Assembly (NCBI RefSeq): GCF_016722895.1
Contig: NZ_JAEQNA010000011.1
Span: 48,991-112,990, forward strand
Direction of reading: 5' to 3'
DNA length: 64,000 nt
Source: Ramlibacter aurantiacus
GTDB lineage: Bacteria; Pseudomonadota; Gammaproteobacteria; Burkholderiales; Burkholderiaceae_C
Below are positions 16,906 to 24,959 of this stretch, in pieces; within the stretch, counting starts at the first letter, position 1, and each line of letters starts with the position of its first letter. The position numbers and the translations under genes are program-made. The notes below the pieces were generated by a model. It saw nothing but the letters and a program-made list of their open reading frames with translations, did not search any database and was not told the DNA's origin.

Positions 16906-17532
16906 TCATCCGTGCATCAGCTCGCGCAGTTTCTGTGGCTCCAGTGGCGGATCCTGGCGATGCAGCATGGCATGACAGTTCGGACACACAGGAATCAAGT
17001 CGCGAACGGGATCGACCGCATGGTTCTCGCCCTGCGAGGCCAGCGGTGTCAGGTGGTGCACGTGAATGAACCCAGCTCCCATGGCACCGTAGGCCTTCTC
17101 GAAAGAGAAGCGGCAAACTGCGCACTCGCACCCGTGCGCCGCAATACACGCAGTACGCGCCGCGGCGTTACGCTCGTATTCAGAGCCCATGACCCGCTGC
17201 AATGCGCCTTCCATCAGCGTCGCACCATCAGGACGCCTGACGATAAAGAAGCGGCCATCGACTTGCAGCGGCACAGCTGAACCCAGGTTGACTGGCTGAA
17301 CGGGGTCCGGAACGTGATTGTTGTTTGCGACGGCCCACTCGATGTGCCCAGGACGCTCGCCGTTCTGCGTGTTACCCGAGAGTTCGACTCCGAGGTGTGC
17401 TGCGTACTCTCGCCGAGCCGCGACGACGTCGCCAGCAGGCATTCCTGATTCGCCTGCGGCCGCGACGACCGCTATTTCACACAAGCGTCCTGCGCGTCGG
17501 CGAGAGAATTGCAGGCGAGCTCCGTCGTTCAC
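16906..17532 (-). CDS. HNH endonuclease
   Basis: A 208-residue protein with a C-terminal HNH nuclease domain: Cys pair CAVCRF near 142, then HVHHLTPLAS near 160 and DLIPVCPNCHAMLH near 188. These are the zinc-binding CxxC/CxxC and His-His-x-His catalytic elements of the McrA-like group. The N-terminal part (GHIEWAVANNNHVPDPVQP and PLQVDGRFFIVRRPDGA) may bind DNA or a modification but is not recognised. The start is a GTG at 17532. No partner methylase is adjacent, so a modification-dependent or defence nuclease is possible, as is a selfish-element nuclease. Confidence 0.8.
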   Translation of the reverse strand: MNDGARLQFSRRRAGRLCEIAVVAAAGESGMPAGDVVAARREYAAHLGVELSGNTQNGERPGHIEWAVANNNHVPDPVQPVNLGSAVPLQVDGRFFIVRRPDGATLMEGALQRVMGSEYERNAAARTACIAAHGCECAVCRFSFEKAYGAMGAGFIHVHHLTPLASQGENHAVDPVRDLIPVCPNCHAMLHRQDPPLEPQKLRELMHG

Positions 17533-17749
17533 CAGATCAACGATGGCGCGACACCGCTCGCAAGAGCACGAAAAAATAAATTCCCTTACCCTTTATCGTT
17601 CAGGCGGGCCATGTCGTTGCATGCCGGCCGGTGTCGCGTCGGAAGCGTTGGGTTGCGCATGTCTGTTTCCGGCCATGAGCAGACATGCCTCCAGGCGGTC
17701 ACGGGTGGCCGAAGACGTCGCCGAGCCAGTCATCGAGGAGTGGAAAAGC

Positions 17750-18232
17750 TCACGTCCGAATCGCCACCTCCGCAGCTAAGACGACGGGAAGGTCCATCGG
17801 AAGTTGCGCCATGCCGATGGCGGTGCGGGCATGGGTACCGATCTCGGAACCGAACAACTCCAGCAACAGCTCGGAGCTTGGATTGATCACGCCGGTCGTC
17901 TGAGTGAATCCGGGGGCGACGTTGATCATCCCGGAGAGCGTCAGCCAGGCGGCGACACGATCGAGGTCGCCGATGGTTCTGCGCAGGCTCGCAAGCAGTG
18001 CAAGCGTCGCCGCCTTCGCTGCGATGCAAGCCTGTTCAGCCGAAATCTCTGCACCTACCCGACCCATGGGTCCGAGCAGCGTGCCGTCAGTCGCAAGCGG
18101 CCCGTGACCCGAGAGGTAGACCCGGTCGCCGTACTGCCGAGCCCATGCAAACGGTACCGACACGCCGGTGGGTGCCTGCAGGGGGGCGGGCAACTCGAGG
18201 CCCATGGACTCCAGTCGCTGTTCGATGTTCAT
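17750..18232 (-). CDS. RidA/YjgF-family protein
   Basis: A 160-residue RidA-family protein starting at the ATG at 18232 (MNIEQRLESMGLELPAP). Family members hydrolyse reactive enamine/imine intermediates or serve as related deaminases. YGDRVYLSGHGPLATDGT, AAKAATLALLASLRRTIGDL and FTQTTGVINPSSELLLELFG are characteristic, and the C-terminal GTHARTAIGMAQLPMDLPVV matches the RidA beta-alpha end. The canonical catalytic Arg near the end is replaced in an AQLPMDLPV context, typical of the YjgF-like subgroup rather than archetypal RidA. It is 217 bp downstream of the HNH gene start, on the same strand. Confidence 0.88.
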   Translation of the reverse strand: MNIEQRLESMGLELPAPLQAPTGVSVPFAWARQYGDRVYLSGHGPLATDGTLLGPMGRVGAEISAEQACIAAKAATLALLASLRRTIGDLDRVAAWLTLSGMINVAPGFTQTTGVINPSSELLLELFGSEIGTHARTAIGMAQLPMDLPVVLAAEVAIRT

Positions 18233-18444
18233 ACGGTCTCCACTCGGAGCAAGGAGCCCTCGTGCCAGCGATTCTGCACTTCGGGACGGAGCGGCTCCAA
18301 TGCCGATGCTTCTATTCGTAAGCCCCGTGGCGCAGTGAGCATTGACGGGCAGCTCTGGATTGGTAGCGGACATACTGTGCCTGCCGCCAGCGAAATCGCC
18401 AGTCCGTCCACGACAAGGCCGCGTTGGGGCGCTCAGGAGGTGCC

Positions 18445-18651
18445 ATGTCCAATCACGTCTACAAAACGCTGGAACTCACCGGATCGTCCACGTCCGGGAT
18501 CGAGGACACCGTCAACACGGCCATCGCGAAAGCCAACGAGACCGTCCGCAACATGCAGTGGTTCGAGGTGGTCGAAACGCGCGGCCACATTCACAACGGC
18601 AAGGTGGCCCATTGGCAGGTGACGCTGAAAGTCGGCTTTACGCTCGAGTGA
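18445..18651 (+). CDS. dodecin family flavin-binding protein
   Basis: A 68-residue dodecin: [20 protein letters not shown], then [20 protein letters not shown] and [15 protein letters not shown]. Dodecins form hollow dodecamers that store FMN/riboflavin. The conserved Trp of the flavin-stacking site (MQWFEV) and the Gln of HWQVTLKV are present. A strong AGGAGG sits 5 bp before the ATG. It is divergent from the RidA gene and lies with stress-type genes (CsbD). Confidence 0.93.
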   Translation: MSNHVYKTLELTGSSTSGIEDTVNTAIAKANETVRNMQWFEVVETRGHIHNGKVAHWQVTLKVGFTLE

Positions 18652-18844
18652 CCGGGCGTCTGTACGCGGACACGTTCTCGACCGTTGAGGTGGGTTCCTG
18701 GAACGACGGCCGCTCCCGGCCAGGGTGACCGATTTCTTGCCGCCCAAGTCGACCGGCAGTGATGTGCATGTCGATGAAGCCGCACCGAGCAACTCCACCC
18801 GTGTTGCCTGCAGGCCGTGCGACTGACGTTGCGTGCTCGCGCTG

Positions 18845-19042
18845 TCAGCCCTTCGATTCGATGTCCCGCAAACGCCGTTCCGCCTCCGGCCGATCAACAC
18901 CCTCGTGAAGCTCGATGTGCCTGAGAACGTGTTCGCGCTTATCCGCTGCGGCGTCCAGCTCGTGGTGGGTGAGGTGTTCCCATTGCGCCATCACGCGCGC
19001 CTTGAACTCGATCCAGTTGTCTCGCCAGAGATGATCGTGCAC
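18845..19042 (-). CDS. CsbD-like stress protein
   Basis: A 65-residue acidic/basic helical protein of the CsbD (UPF0337) type: NWIEFKARVMAQWEHLTHHE then LDAAADKREHVLRHIELHEG. The start is taken as the GTG at 19042, since AAGGA sits about 7 bp upstream and the sequence aligns there with the usual family N-terminus (M/V-x-x-x-x-x-x-NW). An ATG at 19072 would add ten residues unlike the family. CsbD-like genes are commonly induced by general stress; molecular role unknown. The last ~20 residues (GVDRPEAERRLRDIESKG) extend past the common CsbD core. Confidence 0.7.
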   Translation of the reverse strand: MHDHLWRDNWIEFKARVMAQWEHLTHHELDAAADKREHVLRHIELHEGVDRPEAERRLRDIESKG

Positions 19043-19085
19043 AGCACTTCCTTGAAGCCAAGACGGTGGCAAGCATACGCCGCCC

Positions 19086-19119
19086 GCGACTTCCGATCCA
19101 ACGCCCGCCGATCTGCGAC
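19086..19119. repeat. fragment matching the 3' part of the DUF1854 gene
   Basis: GCGACTTCCG then ATCCAACGCCCGCCGATC matches 24521-24554 at 31 of 34 positions. There the sequence encodes RIADRRALDRKSRG near the C-terminus of the cyanophycin-locus DUF1854 protein. Here it is not in any gene and is joined directly to direct repeat copy B. Confidence 0.6.
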
Positions 19120-19797
19120 GGAACCGCGGCTGCTGTGCGGCTTGCCAACTCGCCGCGTCGGTGGTCAGAACGCGTCATCGATCGCGCGAGCGGATGCCGA
19201 ACCAGCGTGCCAGCCGATCGCGCCAGATGTCGCGGCCAGCCTGGCGATAGTCTCGCAGCCACCCGCGGGTCGGTGGCATGCGGCGCACGACCCATTGCGC
19301 GACGACGATGAAGGTCACCATCCCGAACAGGCTGAGCCACAACGCGGCCCACCAACCGTGGCCGGCTTGTTCCAGTCCCTCGCGCAGCGCCGACCGCAGC
19401 ACGATCACGCTGAACAGCGGCAAGGCCGCGATGCACAGGTAGCCGAGCAGGAACCTGGCGAGGCCAAGCCGGCGGCGGCGCTCGCCGGAAACCAGGGACG
19501 TGATGGCTATTGAAACCAGCAGCACCACGGCGAACCAGGGCAGCTGTTCGCTGGCACGCTCGACGAAGGCAGTTGAGATGATCTGGGGCACGGGCGAGCG
19601 GGTGGCCTGGCGGCGCGGGTCGCTTAGTTGACGTCGAGCGATTGTGTGTCCCCTGGTGGGAACGTAGCCGCCAGCAGTGCTGAGCAGCCGTGCATGCGTG
19701 CGAACCACCTGCGACCTGAGCAGCGCGGTTTCAGAGCGGAGCAGCCGATTGGGCTCCCTCAGCTAACCACTGCGCGCGGCTGCTTCCGGTCCGGAAG
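19117..19797. repeat. direct repeat copy B (fuller copy)
   Basis: Same orientation as copy A (13541-13921) but with an additional ~345 bp that encode the transmembrane middle of the overlapping gene. Flanking parts share long identical runs such as TCATCGATCGCGCGAGCGGA and GAACGTAGCCGCCAGCAGTG. Copies A and B bracket the AKR-AraC-SDR-HNH-RidA-dodecin-CsbD block. The remaining stretch 19798-19985 has nothing that I can support as a gene. Confidence 0.8.
19175..19591 (-). CDS. small membrane protein of unknown function
   Basis: About 138 residues with three hydrophobic segments: WFAVVLLVSIAITSLV, FLLGYLCIAALPLFSVIVL and WWAALWLSLFGMVTFIVVAQ. They are followed by an Arg-rich tail (RGWLRDYRQAGRDIWRDRLA). 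The start is uncertain. A GTG at 19591 is used because the longer frame to 19708 covers sequence that in repeat copy A is in a different frame relative to the conserved tail, arguing against it being coding. No function recognised. In copy A the transmembrane part is deleted and only the tail remains. Confidence 0.45.
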   Translation of the reverse strand: MPQIISTAFVERASEQLPWFAVVLLVSIAITSLVSGERRRRLGLARFLLGYLCIAALPLFSVIVLRSALREGLEQAGHGWWAALWLSLFGMVTFIVVAQWVVRRMPPTRGWLRDYRQAGRDIWRDRLARWFGIRSRDR

Positions 19798-19985
19798 CGT
19801 CATCCCGCTGGTACTGCACCGGTGGATCCTTTTAGGCCGGATGCAGCGTCGGTGGGTGACCGCTTCAGACTGGGTGGGGTCCTTCATGTCCGGGAAGCCA
19901 GTGGCCGGCTTCGAGAAAAGCGGTCTTTGAGGCTTGCGTCGTTGAAAACGAGCGCTCTGCCACGGGCGAAGTTCGCGATACCGCC

Positions 19986-20693
19986 CTATGGCAGCGTCGG
20001 AAGCCAAAGATGCCGAAGCGTGATGTCGCCAGGCGGCCTTAGATTGGACAGCCTGAAGCCTCTTGAATGCACGCTGATCGCAATCGGGTGGCTTGCGGTC
20101 TGGTCCAGCTTCAGGGGGCTTGCCGGAAGGCCGGCGAGACGCAACTTCTGGCGGGCCTTGGTCCAGCAGCTCTCCAATGCGGTGGACGCCATCAAGGGTG
20201 GAGGCGGCGACACATAGGCAATCATCCCGGCGTGAGCCATGCCCCATGCGTAGCGACCGTCCACAAAGCGCATGATGCCGTCGTTGTGATAGTCGTCGAC
20301 CGTGCGCCCGCGGCCGATAACCTTGCACTCGTAGAACTGGGCGTGATGGTTAGACACGGGCCTTGCCGCCAGTCGCAGGAAGGTCAGGTCGGGCCGCTTC
20401 TCTTTGTCTTTTCCCGAATAGTCGTCGACCTCCTGTCCTCGGATCGGTGGGGAAAACGCCGCGGCGGTGAAGCCATGGACCTCACCGGTGTTGAGCAGTT
20501 GGATCAGCCGCGCCTGCAGCTTGACCGTGATGTCCCGTTCGACCGCGGACGCCGCCCACGTCACGAACTCCGAGGACGCCAGGAGCTGCTGCCACGCAAC
20601 GACGATCGCACGCTCGACGATCTTCAGGTGCCGTGAAGTCCAGGGCTGATAAGGCGGCGGTCCTTCTGGGGGCTTTCCGAGATCGAAGGACAT
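19986..20693 (-). CDS. candidate PD-(D/E)xK nuclease partnered with a DNA methylase
   Basis: A 235-residue protein I do not recognise as a named family, but it has the layout of a PD-(D/E)xK restriction-like fold. An N-terminal helical Glu is in AVERDITVKLQARLIQLLN, an Asp in KRPDLTFLRL (near 106), and Glu-x-Lys in QFYECKVIGRG (near 125). DDYHNDGIMRFVDGRYAWGM (near 140) and AGMIAYV follow. Together these suggest the acidic-basic catalytic centre of a nuclease. Its ATG at 20693 is 12 bp after the stop of the N6-adenine methylase gene, so it is the last gene of a three-gene operon. A role as the cutting subunit of a restriction-like system is inferred and untested. Confidence 0.6.
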   Translation of the reverse strand: MSFDLGKPPEGPPPYQPWTSRHLKIVERAIVVAWQQLLASSEFVTWAASAVERDITVKLQARLIQLLNTGEVHGFTAAAFSPPIRGQEVDDYSGKDKEKRPDLTFLRLAARPVSNHHAQFYECKVIGRGRTVDDYHNDGIMRFVDGRYAWGMAHAGMIAYVSPPPPLMASTALESCWTKARQKLRLAGLPASPLKLDQTASHPIAISVHSRGFRLSNLRPPGDITLRHLWLPTLP

Positions 20694-20705
20694 GCAGCGC
20701 TTCGA

Positions 20706-23705
20706 TCAACGGTCCGATGGGGCAAACAGGCCGTGCTCGATCAGATCGAGCGCGAGCAGGCGAGCCTGGCTGCCGGACCAGTACCGGCGCTGTCGCAGCC
20801 GGCCGATCAGCCAGTCGCCCGCCCCCAGCTGAAGCCTGATCTCCGAGGACATCAAGGCGTCTGACACGCGCTGCAGAAGCGCGCGGACGTGATCGCCGTT
20901 GAGAGGCCTCTGCTCGCCGGCGGTGAGCCGGACGAATTGCCATGCGCCGTCGCCGTTGGCATTGACGGAGTAGGGCGCGCCCGAGATCGAGGCGTCTTCG
21001 ACTTCGGAAACGATGGCGGCCAACTTGTGTGCGAAGGTCTGGACGGCGGCGTCGTTGGCGCGGACCGGCTCGAGCGCACGGACCTTTGACGAGTAATAAG
21101 GGTTCTCCAACTCGAGCGCGTCGGCTATCAGGTCCCGGTCATACCGGGACAGTCCGTAGATGTCCGCGACAAGGTCGTTGAGCTGGGCCCAGCGAGGCTC
21201 GCCCTTCTTGAAACTCTCGGCCAGGTCCTCCACCCGCGCCTTCTGCGAGCTGCTCAGGCTGGCGAGCGGCAGCACCGGGAAGTTCAGAAAGTCGGCCTGG
21301 TTGTAGATGTCGCGCTCAACGCCAAACTTGGAGCTAGTCATCAAGGTCCAGTACGCCAGCAGGTCCGCGTACGAGAGCACAAAGAGGTAGTCGGCCTCGG
21401 CGATCCGGCTCGAAGGAATGGTGACGCCATGGAACGAGCGGCTGAACGCCAAGTCGCCGCCGCAGTACAGGGCGCCTCGGTGGGCAGCGGCCTGCTTAGG
21501 GGCCTCCCTGAACAGCAGCATCGGTCCGCGGTAGATCGCTGGATCGCGGGGCCACTGGAATTCCAGCCCGGGATACTTCTCTTCGATTAGCGGCAAATGG
21601 TCAGGATGCACCACGAACTGCGGCTTTGCACTCGCCTCCAGCAAACGCATGCCCCGAAGTTCACTGGCGTCCTGGAGCTCGTTTTCGCCCGAGATGAAGC
21701 CCTGCCAGATGTGCAGGTCCAGCTCAAGCATGTAGTCGGCGATCGGGACTCGGGGCTTGCGCCGAACACGCCCGATCAACTCGAGGTCCAAGGCCGATCC
21801 TCTGGAAAGCGCCTTGAAGGCGTGCGGATCGTGGGTGGCCCGCTCCATGGGCACCGCAATGGCCGCCTTGGGATCGAGGCGGAACTCGCGGCGCCTTCCG
21901 AGCGCCGGCTCATTGCGCGGTGTCAGGAAGTGGAACGAGTCACCTGCCTGCGATGGCGTATTGATGGAGACCAGCGCGCAGAACGGTTGGGAGTTGGACG
22001 GCCAGATCCTCGGATCCTGGCGCACATGCATACCGTTCAGGATGCCGGTTGCACGGGTGATCGAGAACCATCGCGCCCGGACCTGTGCAGTCTCCTCGCT
22101 GAACAGAAGCCTGGCGTGGACCAGCAGGCCGATGACCCCGTTAGGTCGACACCATTGGTTGGCTCGCCACAGGAAGGCCAGATCGGGCCATTGGTTGGGT
22201 ACAAGACTCGTAGCGCCTCGGGGTACCTTCTCATCAGTCCCGTAAGCGGTCTTGTCCAGGAGCTTCTTGAGCCGCCCTGCCAGCCGGGTCCAGGGGGGAT
22301 TGGCCAGCACGATGTCAAACGGGCCAAGGGAGCGCAGTGCCTCGCTAAGGCTGCCCAGTTCCCCGTCGGATGCGCCACCGAGATGCTCGCGGTCGACGCA
22401 GCGAAGCGTCGCGTCGAACAGGCGTTCGAAGCGCAAGTCGCTCAGGGGCTGCGGTTCCGGGTCGAGTTCCAGCGCCGCCAAGTACAGGCTCAGCGCGGCC
22501 ACCTTGATGGAGATGGGATTGATGTCCAGCCCGCACAACTGCGTCAGCAGGATGCGCCGGATCGCGGCGCGCCTGGGCCGCTTGCCGGTGTACAGCCAGT
22601 GCTCGGCGACCAGGCGTCGGTAGGCGAGGACCAGGAAAACACCCGCGCCGACGGCCGGGTCGAGCACGGTTGCGGAGTGGCGCTTCTCCTGCGGCGTGGC
22701 GCTGAAGACGCCGTCGACGAGCATCTCCGCGATGGCTCGTGGGGTGTAGTGGATGCTGGTCTTCTTTGCCGTCGCCGGCATGTACCGGTGAGCGAAGTGC
22801 TCATAGACCTGGCTCAGGACGTCCACAGGGATGTGCTGGAACCGGAGGCCCTCCCAGTCAAGCGAGAGCTGCCCATCGTCGGAGCGGACCATAATGTTGG
22901 ACAACACCCGGCAGACCGCGTCGGCAGCGGGACCGAGCGCGGCCATAAGTTCCGCGTAATTCTGCGTGTGCAGCTCCAGAAGATTGCCGTTGAAGACCTC
23001 GTCCAGCCAGGCAAAGGTCCGCATCAGTGCCCAAGGGCTTTCGAACAGCTGTTCCGGTTGCCTTGCGCCAGGGAAGATGGATGGCAGGTCGGCTGCACGC
23101 AGGATGTCCCGGTCGACCAAGAAGCGCGTGAAGAGCGCGCGCCCAACCAGCGACAGCACCTCGTCGTTGGACAGCTGCTCGGGTGTGCAGGCGTGGCGCA
23201 GTGCCTGCGCGGAGTTCGTCAGCAGCTTGAACAGGAGATCGTCGAGCCATGTGCGGTTGGCATCGCCTTGCCGGGTGGATTCGTCGGGGCTGTTGAGCAG
23301 GTCGCGCAGTCCGATCGCGTTGTCTCCCTCGACGATCGAATCGACCGCGGGCAACGCACCGTCGGCATAGAAGCCGACGCGGTAGACGCAGCAGGAGGCA
23401 GGATTGACGACCGCCAGGTAAGCAGCGTCGGCGCGGCAGGCGACCGTGCGCATCAACTGGGCGAGCCCCTGGCGCTCCAGCGGGCCCGCCAGCAGCTCCT
23501 GACGGATCACATATAGCGCTGCCTTGCCTGAAACCTCGATCACGCCCTCCGGCAGCGCCACATCGGTGGCAGGCACACGGCGGCCGGCACTTGGCAGCAG
23601 GTCCATGTACCGCAGGTGCCGGGCCGTCGGCGACTTGCCGAAGTCGACGAAGCCCTCGTCCGGAACACCCAGTCGGCGTAGGGCGCTATCGAGCGCGGCG
23701 GGCAT
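20706..23705 (-). CDS. Eco57I-like N6-adenine DNA methyltransferase (type IIG/BREX-like)
   Basis: A 999-residue protein with a central gamma-class N6-adenine methylase domain. HYTPRAIAEMLVDGVF near residue 330 precedes the SAM motif I TVLDPAVGAGVFLVLAY near 355. CGLDINPISIKVAALSLYLA near 405 is motif II/III and DIVLANPPWTRLAG near 470 is the catalytic NPPW motif. About 330 N-terminal residues (including FGKSPTARHLRYMDLLPS) and about 450 C-terminal residues flank it. The latter resemble target-recognition regions of Eco57I/PglX-type proteins, e.g. KFGVERDIYNQADFLNFPVL. The ATG at 23705 overlaps the preceding HTH gene by 20 bases. It presumably modifies host DNA, with the downstream nuclease cutting unmodified DNA; PglX-like phage-exclusion methylases are the alternative. 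Confidence 0.85.
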   Translation of the reverse strand: MPAALDSALRRLGVPDEGFVDFGKSPTARHLRYMDLLPSAGRRVPATDVALPEGVIEVSGKAALYVIRQELLAGPLERQGLAQLMRTVACRADAAYLAVVNPASCCVYRVGFYADGALPAVDSIVEGDNAIGLRDLLNSPDESTRQGDANRTWLDDLLFKLLTNSAQALRHACTPEQLSNDEVLSLVGRALFTRFLVDRDILRAADLPSIFPGARQPEQLFESPWALMRTFAWLDEVFNGNLLELHTQNYAELMAALGPAADAVCRVLSNIMVRSDDGQLSLDWEGLRFQHIPVDVLSQVYEHFAHRYMPATAKKTSIHYTPRAIAEMLVDGVFSATPQEKRHSATVLDPAVGAGVFLVLAYRRLVAEHWLYTGKRPRRAAIRRILLTQLCGLDINPISIKVAALSLYLAALELDPEPQPLSDLRFERLFDATLRCVDREHLGGASDGELGSLSEALRSLGPFDIVLANPPWTRLAGRLKKLLDKTAYGTDEKVPRGATSLVPNQWPDLAFLWRANQWCRPNGVIGLLVHARLLFSEETAQVRARWFSITRATGILNGMHVRQDPRIWPSNSQPFCALVSINTPSQAGDSFHFLTPRNEPALGRRREFRLDPKAAIAVPMERATHDPHAFKALSRGSALDLELIGRVRRKPRVPIADYMLELDLHIWQGFISGENELQDASELRGMRLLEASAKPQFVVHPDHLPLIEEKYPGLEFQWPRDPAIYRGPMLLFREAPKQAAAHRGALYCGGDLAFSRSFHGVTIPSSRIAEADYLFVLSYADLLAYWTLMTSSKFGVERDIYNQADFLNFPVLPLASLSSSQKARVEDLAESFKKGEPRWAQLNDLVADIYGLSRYDRDLIADALELENPYYSSKVRALEPVRANDAAVQTFAHKLAAIVSEVEDASISGAPYSVNANGDGAWQFVRLTAGEQRPLNGDHVRALLQRVSDALMSSEIRLQLGAGDWLIGRLRQRRYWSGSQARLLALDLIEHGLFAPSDR

Positions 23706-24177
23706 TGGACGCTTTCACGGCCGACGGCATTGGCAAGGCCATCAATCCGAACTGAAGATCGGCTTGGGGGCTGGGTTCCAGCCCGACGAACCCGTAGACC
23801 GAGCGCCAGATCGGAACCGGGTCGATGGCCAGGGACAGCACTCCGCCGGCGTCGATGCCGACCAGCCACTTGCCGTCGTCACCCTGGTTCAGGAAGTAGC
23901 GCTCCGGCATGCTGTTCGAGGCGGCCGGCTGGCTGAGCATCGCGTGTAGTTCGCCGGAGAAGCCTGCGATGACGCGCAGCGGCATCGCGAGTTGCTTGTG
24001 CAGCATCGAGACAATGCTAAAGAAGGCCAGGTCGCTGATCGTGAACGTGCGGGCGGTCCGAGCCTGTGTCGGCGCCGCGCTGAAGGGAGGCAGAGTGCTG
24101 AGCAGCCGTTGAACATCGGTCCGGCTGACCGTGAGGAGTTCCCGGATGTGCACCGCCTGGTATTGAAGTCCCGCCAT
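23686..24177 (-). CDS. MerR-like helix-turn-helix protein of the methylase operon
   Basis: A 163-residue protein from the ATG at 24177 (MAGLQYQAVHIRELLTVSRT). The N-terminal ~85 residues look like a MerR-type winged helix-turn-helix: YQAVHIRELLTVSRTDVQRL, then RTARTFTISDLAFFSIVSML and KQLAMPLRVIAGFSGELHAM. The C-terminal part (YFLNQGDDGKWLVGIDAGG) is unrecognised. The gene is first in the three-gene operon and overlaps the methylase start by 20 bases. It could control expression of the methylase and nuclease, like C-proteins of restriction-modification systems. It could alternatively be a structural DNA-binding subunit. Confidence 0.6.
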   Translation of the reverse strand: MAGLQYQAVHIRELLTVSRTDVQRLLSTLPPFSAAPTQARTARTFTISDLAFFSIVSMLHKQLAMPLRVIAGFSGELHAMLSQPAASNSMPERYFLNQGDDGKWLVGIDAGGVLSLAIDPVPIWRSVYGFVGLEPSPQADLQFGLMALPMPSAVKASNARRAR

Positions 24178-24494
24178 CCAGCAGATTGTACGCAGAGCTG
24201 CTTCAAAGACGAAGCAGCTCTGATCGATAGAACCGACCTGCGGGTGGTAACTCTGGCAGATTGGCATTGGCAGATCTGGCTCGACACAGGAGCCGGAGTG
24301 GCGCGCCCAGCTTTGCCATCAGCAGCAATGGCCGCTCCAGGTCGGTTCTCGCAAGTACGGTCGTCGGCCACGGTAGTCTGCAACCGCTGCAAAGCAGTCG
24401 TTCTTCCGGGCCGCTCTGAGCGGTAGTCAGAGGCCGTTGCTGCCTCAGTTGCAACCAAGCGGAAGTCTTCTCCCGGACAGAAGCAGCCGTCGCC
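24178..24494. other. intergenic gap with degenerate repeat-like sequence
   Basis: This 317-bp gap separates the methylase operon promoter end from the 3' end of the DUF1854 gene. It must contain the operon promoter. The part from about 24390 (GGGCCGCTCTGAGCGG, GACAGAAGCAGCCG) resembles the GCGGCCGCTTCCGGCCAGAAGC segments at 13905-13921 and near 19780. I take this as decayed dispersed repeat and see no gene. Confidence 0.35.
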
Positions 24495-24959
24495 CTACAA
24501 AAACCTCTCCAACACCCCTCGCGACTTCCGGTCCAACGCCCTCCGATCCGCGATCCGGTAGTTGATCCCCTCCGCACTCGCGATCAGCAGCGCGCCACCT
24601 TCCAGTCGCCGGATATCTTCCTCGCCCTTCAGTACGAACCGCGTCGCCCCCCGGTCCGTCACCACTTCCCACGTACTGGGTGTCGAGAAACTCGACACCC
24701 CCTCGATGCGCAGCACCGTCGGCATGAACTCGCGCCCTGCGAGCTCCTCCTCGATCAGCGCCCGGCCTTCGGCCGGCAGGTCCCCGAGCTGCGGCACCCA
24801 AGCCACCTCACGCCCCTCGGCGCTCACCAGCGACAACCCCTCGTCCGGCGCGGCCAGCGGAAACGCGCGCACCGGGCACACGCCTTCGTGCACCGTGCCG
24901 TCCGGCAGCGTGAGCACCAGCCGCCCGAAGGAATTACGTTCGATCTCGAACATGCTCAT
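24495..24959 (-). CDS. DUF1854 protein, cyanophycin-locus associated
   Basis: A 154-residue DUF1854 protein starting at the ATG at 24959 (MSMFEIERNSFGRLVLTLPD). Conserved features include HEGVCPVRAFPLAAPDEGLS, ELAGREFMPTVLRIEGVSSF and GINYRIADRRALDRKSRG. DUF1854 genes are regularly found directly after a distinctive ABC transporter beside cyanophycin synthetases; the biochemical role is unknown. The ATG overlaps the ABC gene's TGA by four bases, showing tight coupling. A 34-bp stretch of its 3' end is also present near 19.1 kb. Confidence 0.85.
   Translation of the reverse strand: MSMFEIERNSFGRLVLTLPDGTVHEGVCPVRAFPLAAPDEGLSLVSAEGREVAWVPQLGDLPAEGRALIEEELAGREFMPTVLRIEGVSSFSTPSTWEVVTDRGATRFVLKGEEDIRRLEGGALLIASAEGINYRIADRRALDRKSRGVLERFL

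Noticed and set aside
21597..23516. 639-residue plus-strand frame opposite the methylase
   Set aside because: Shadow frame without domain motifs; the minus-strand methylase has its catalytic NPPW and SAM motifs.
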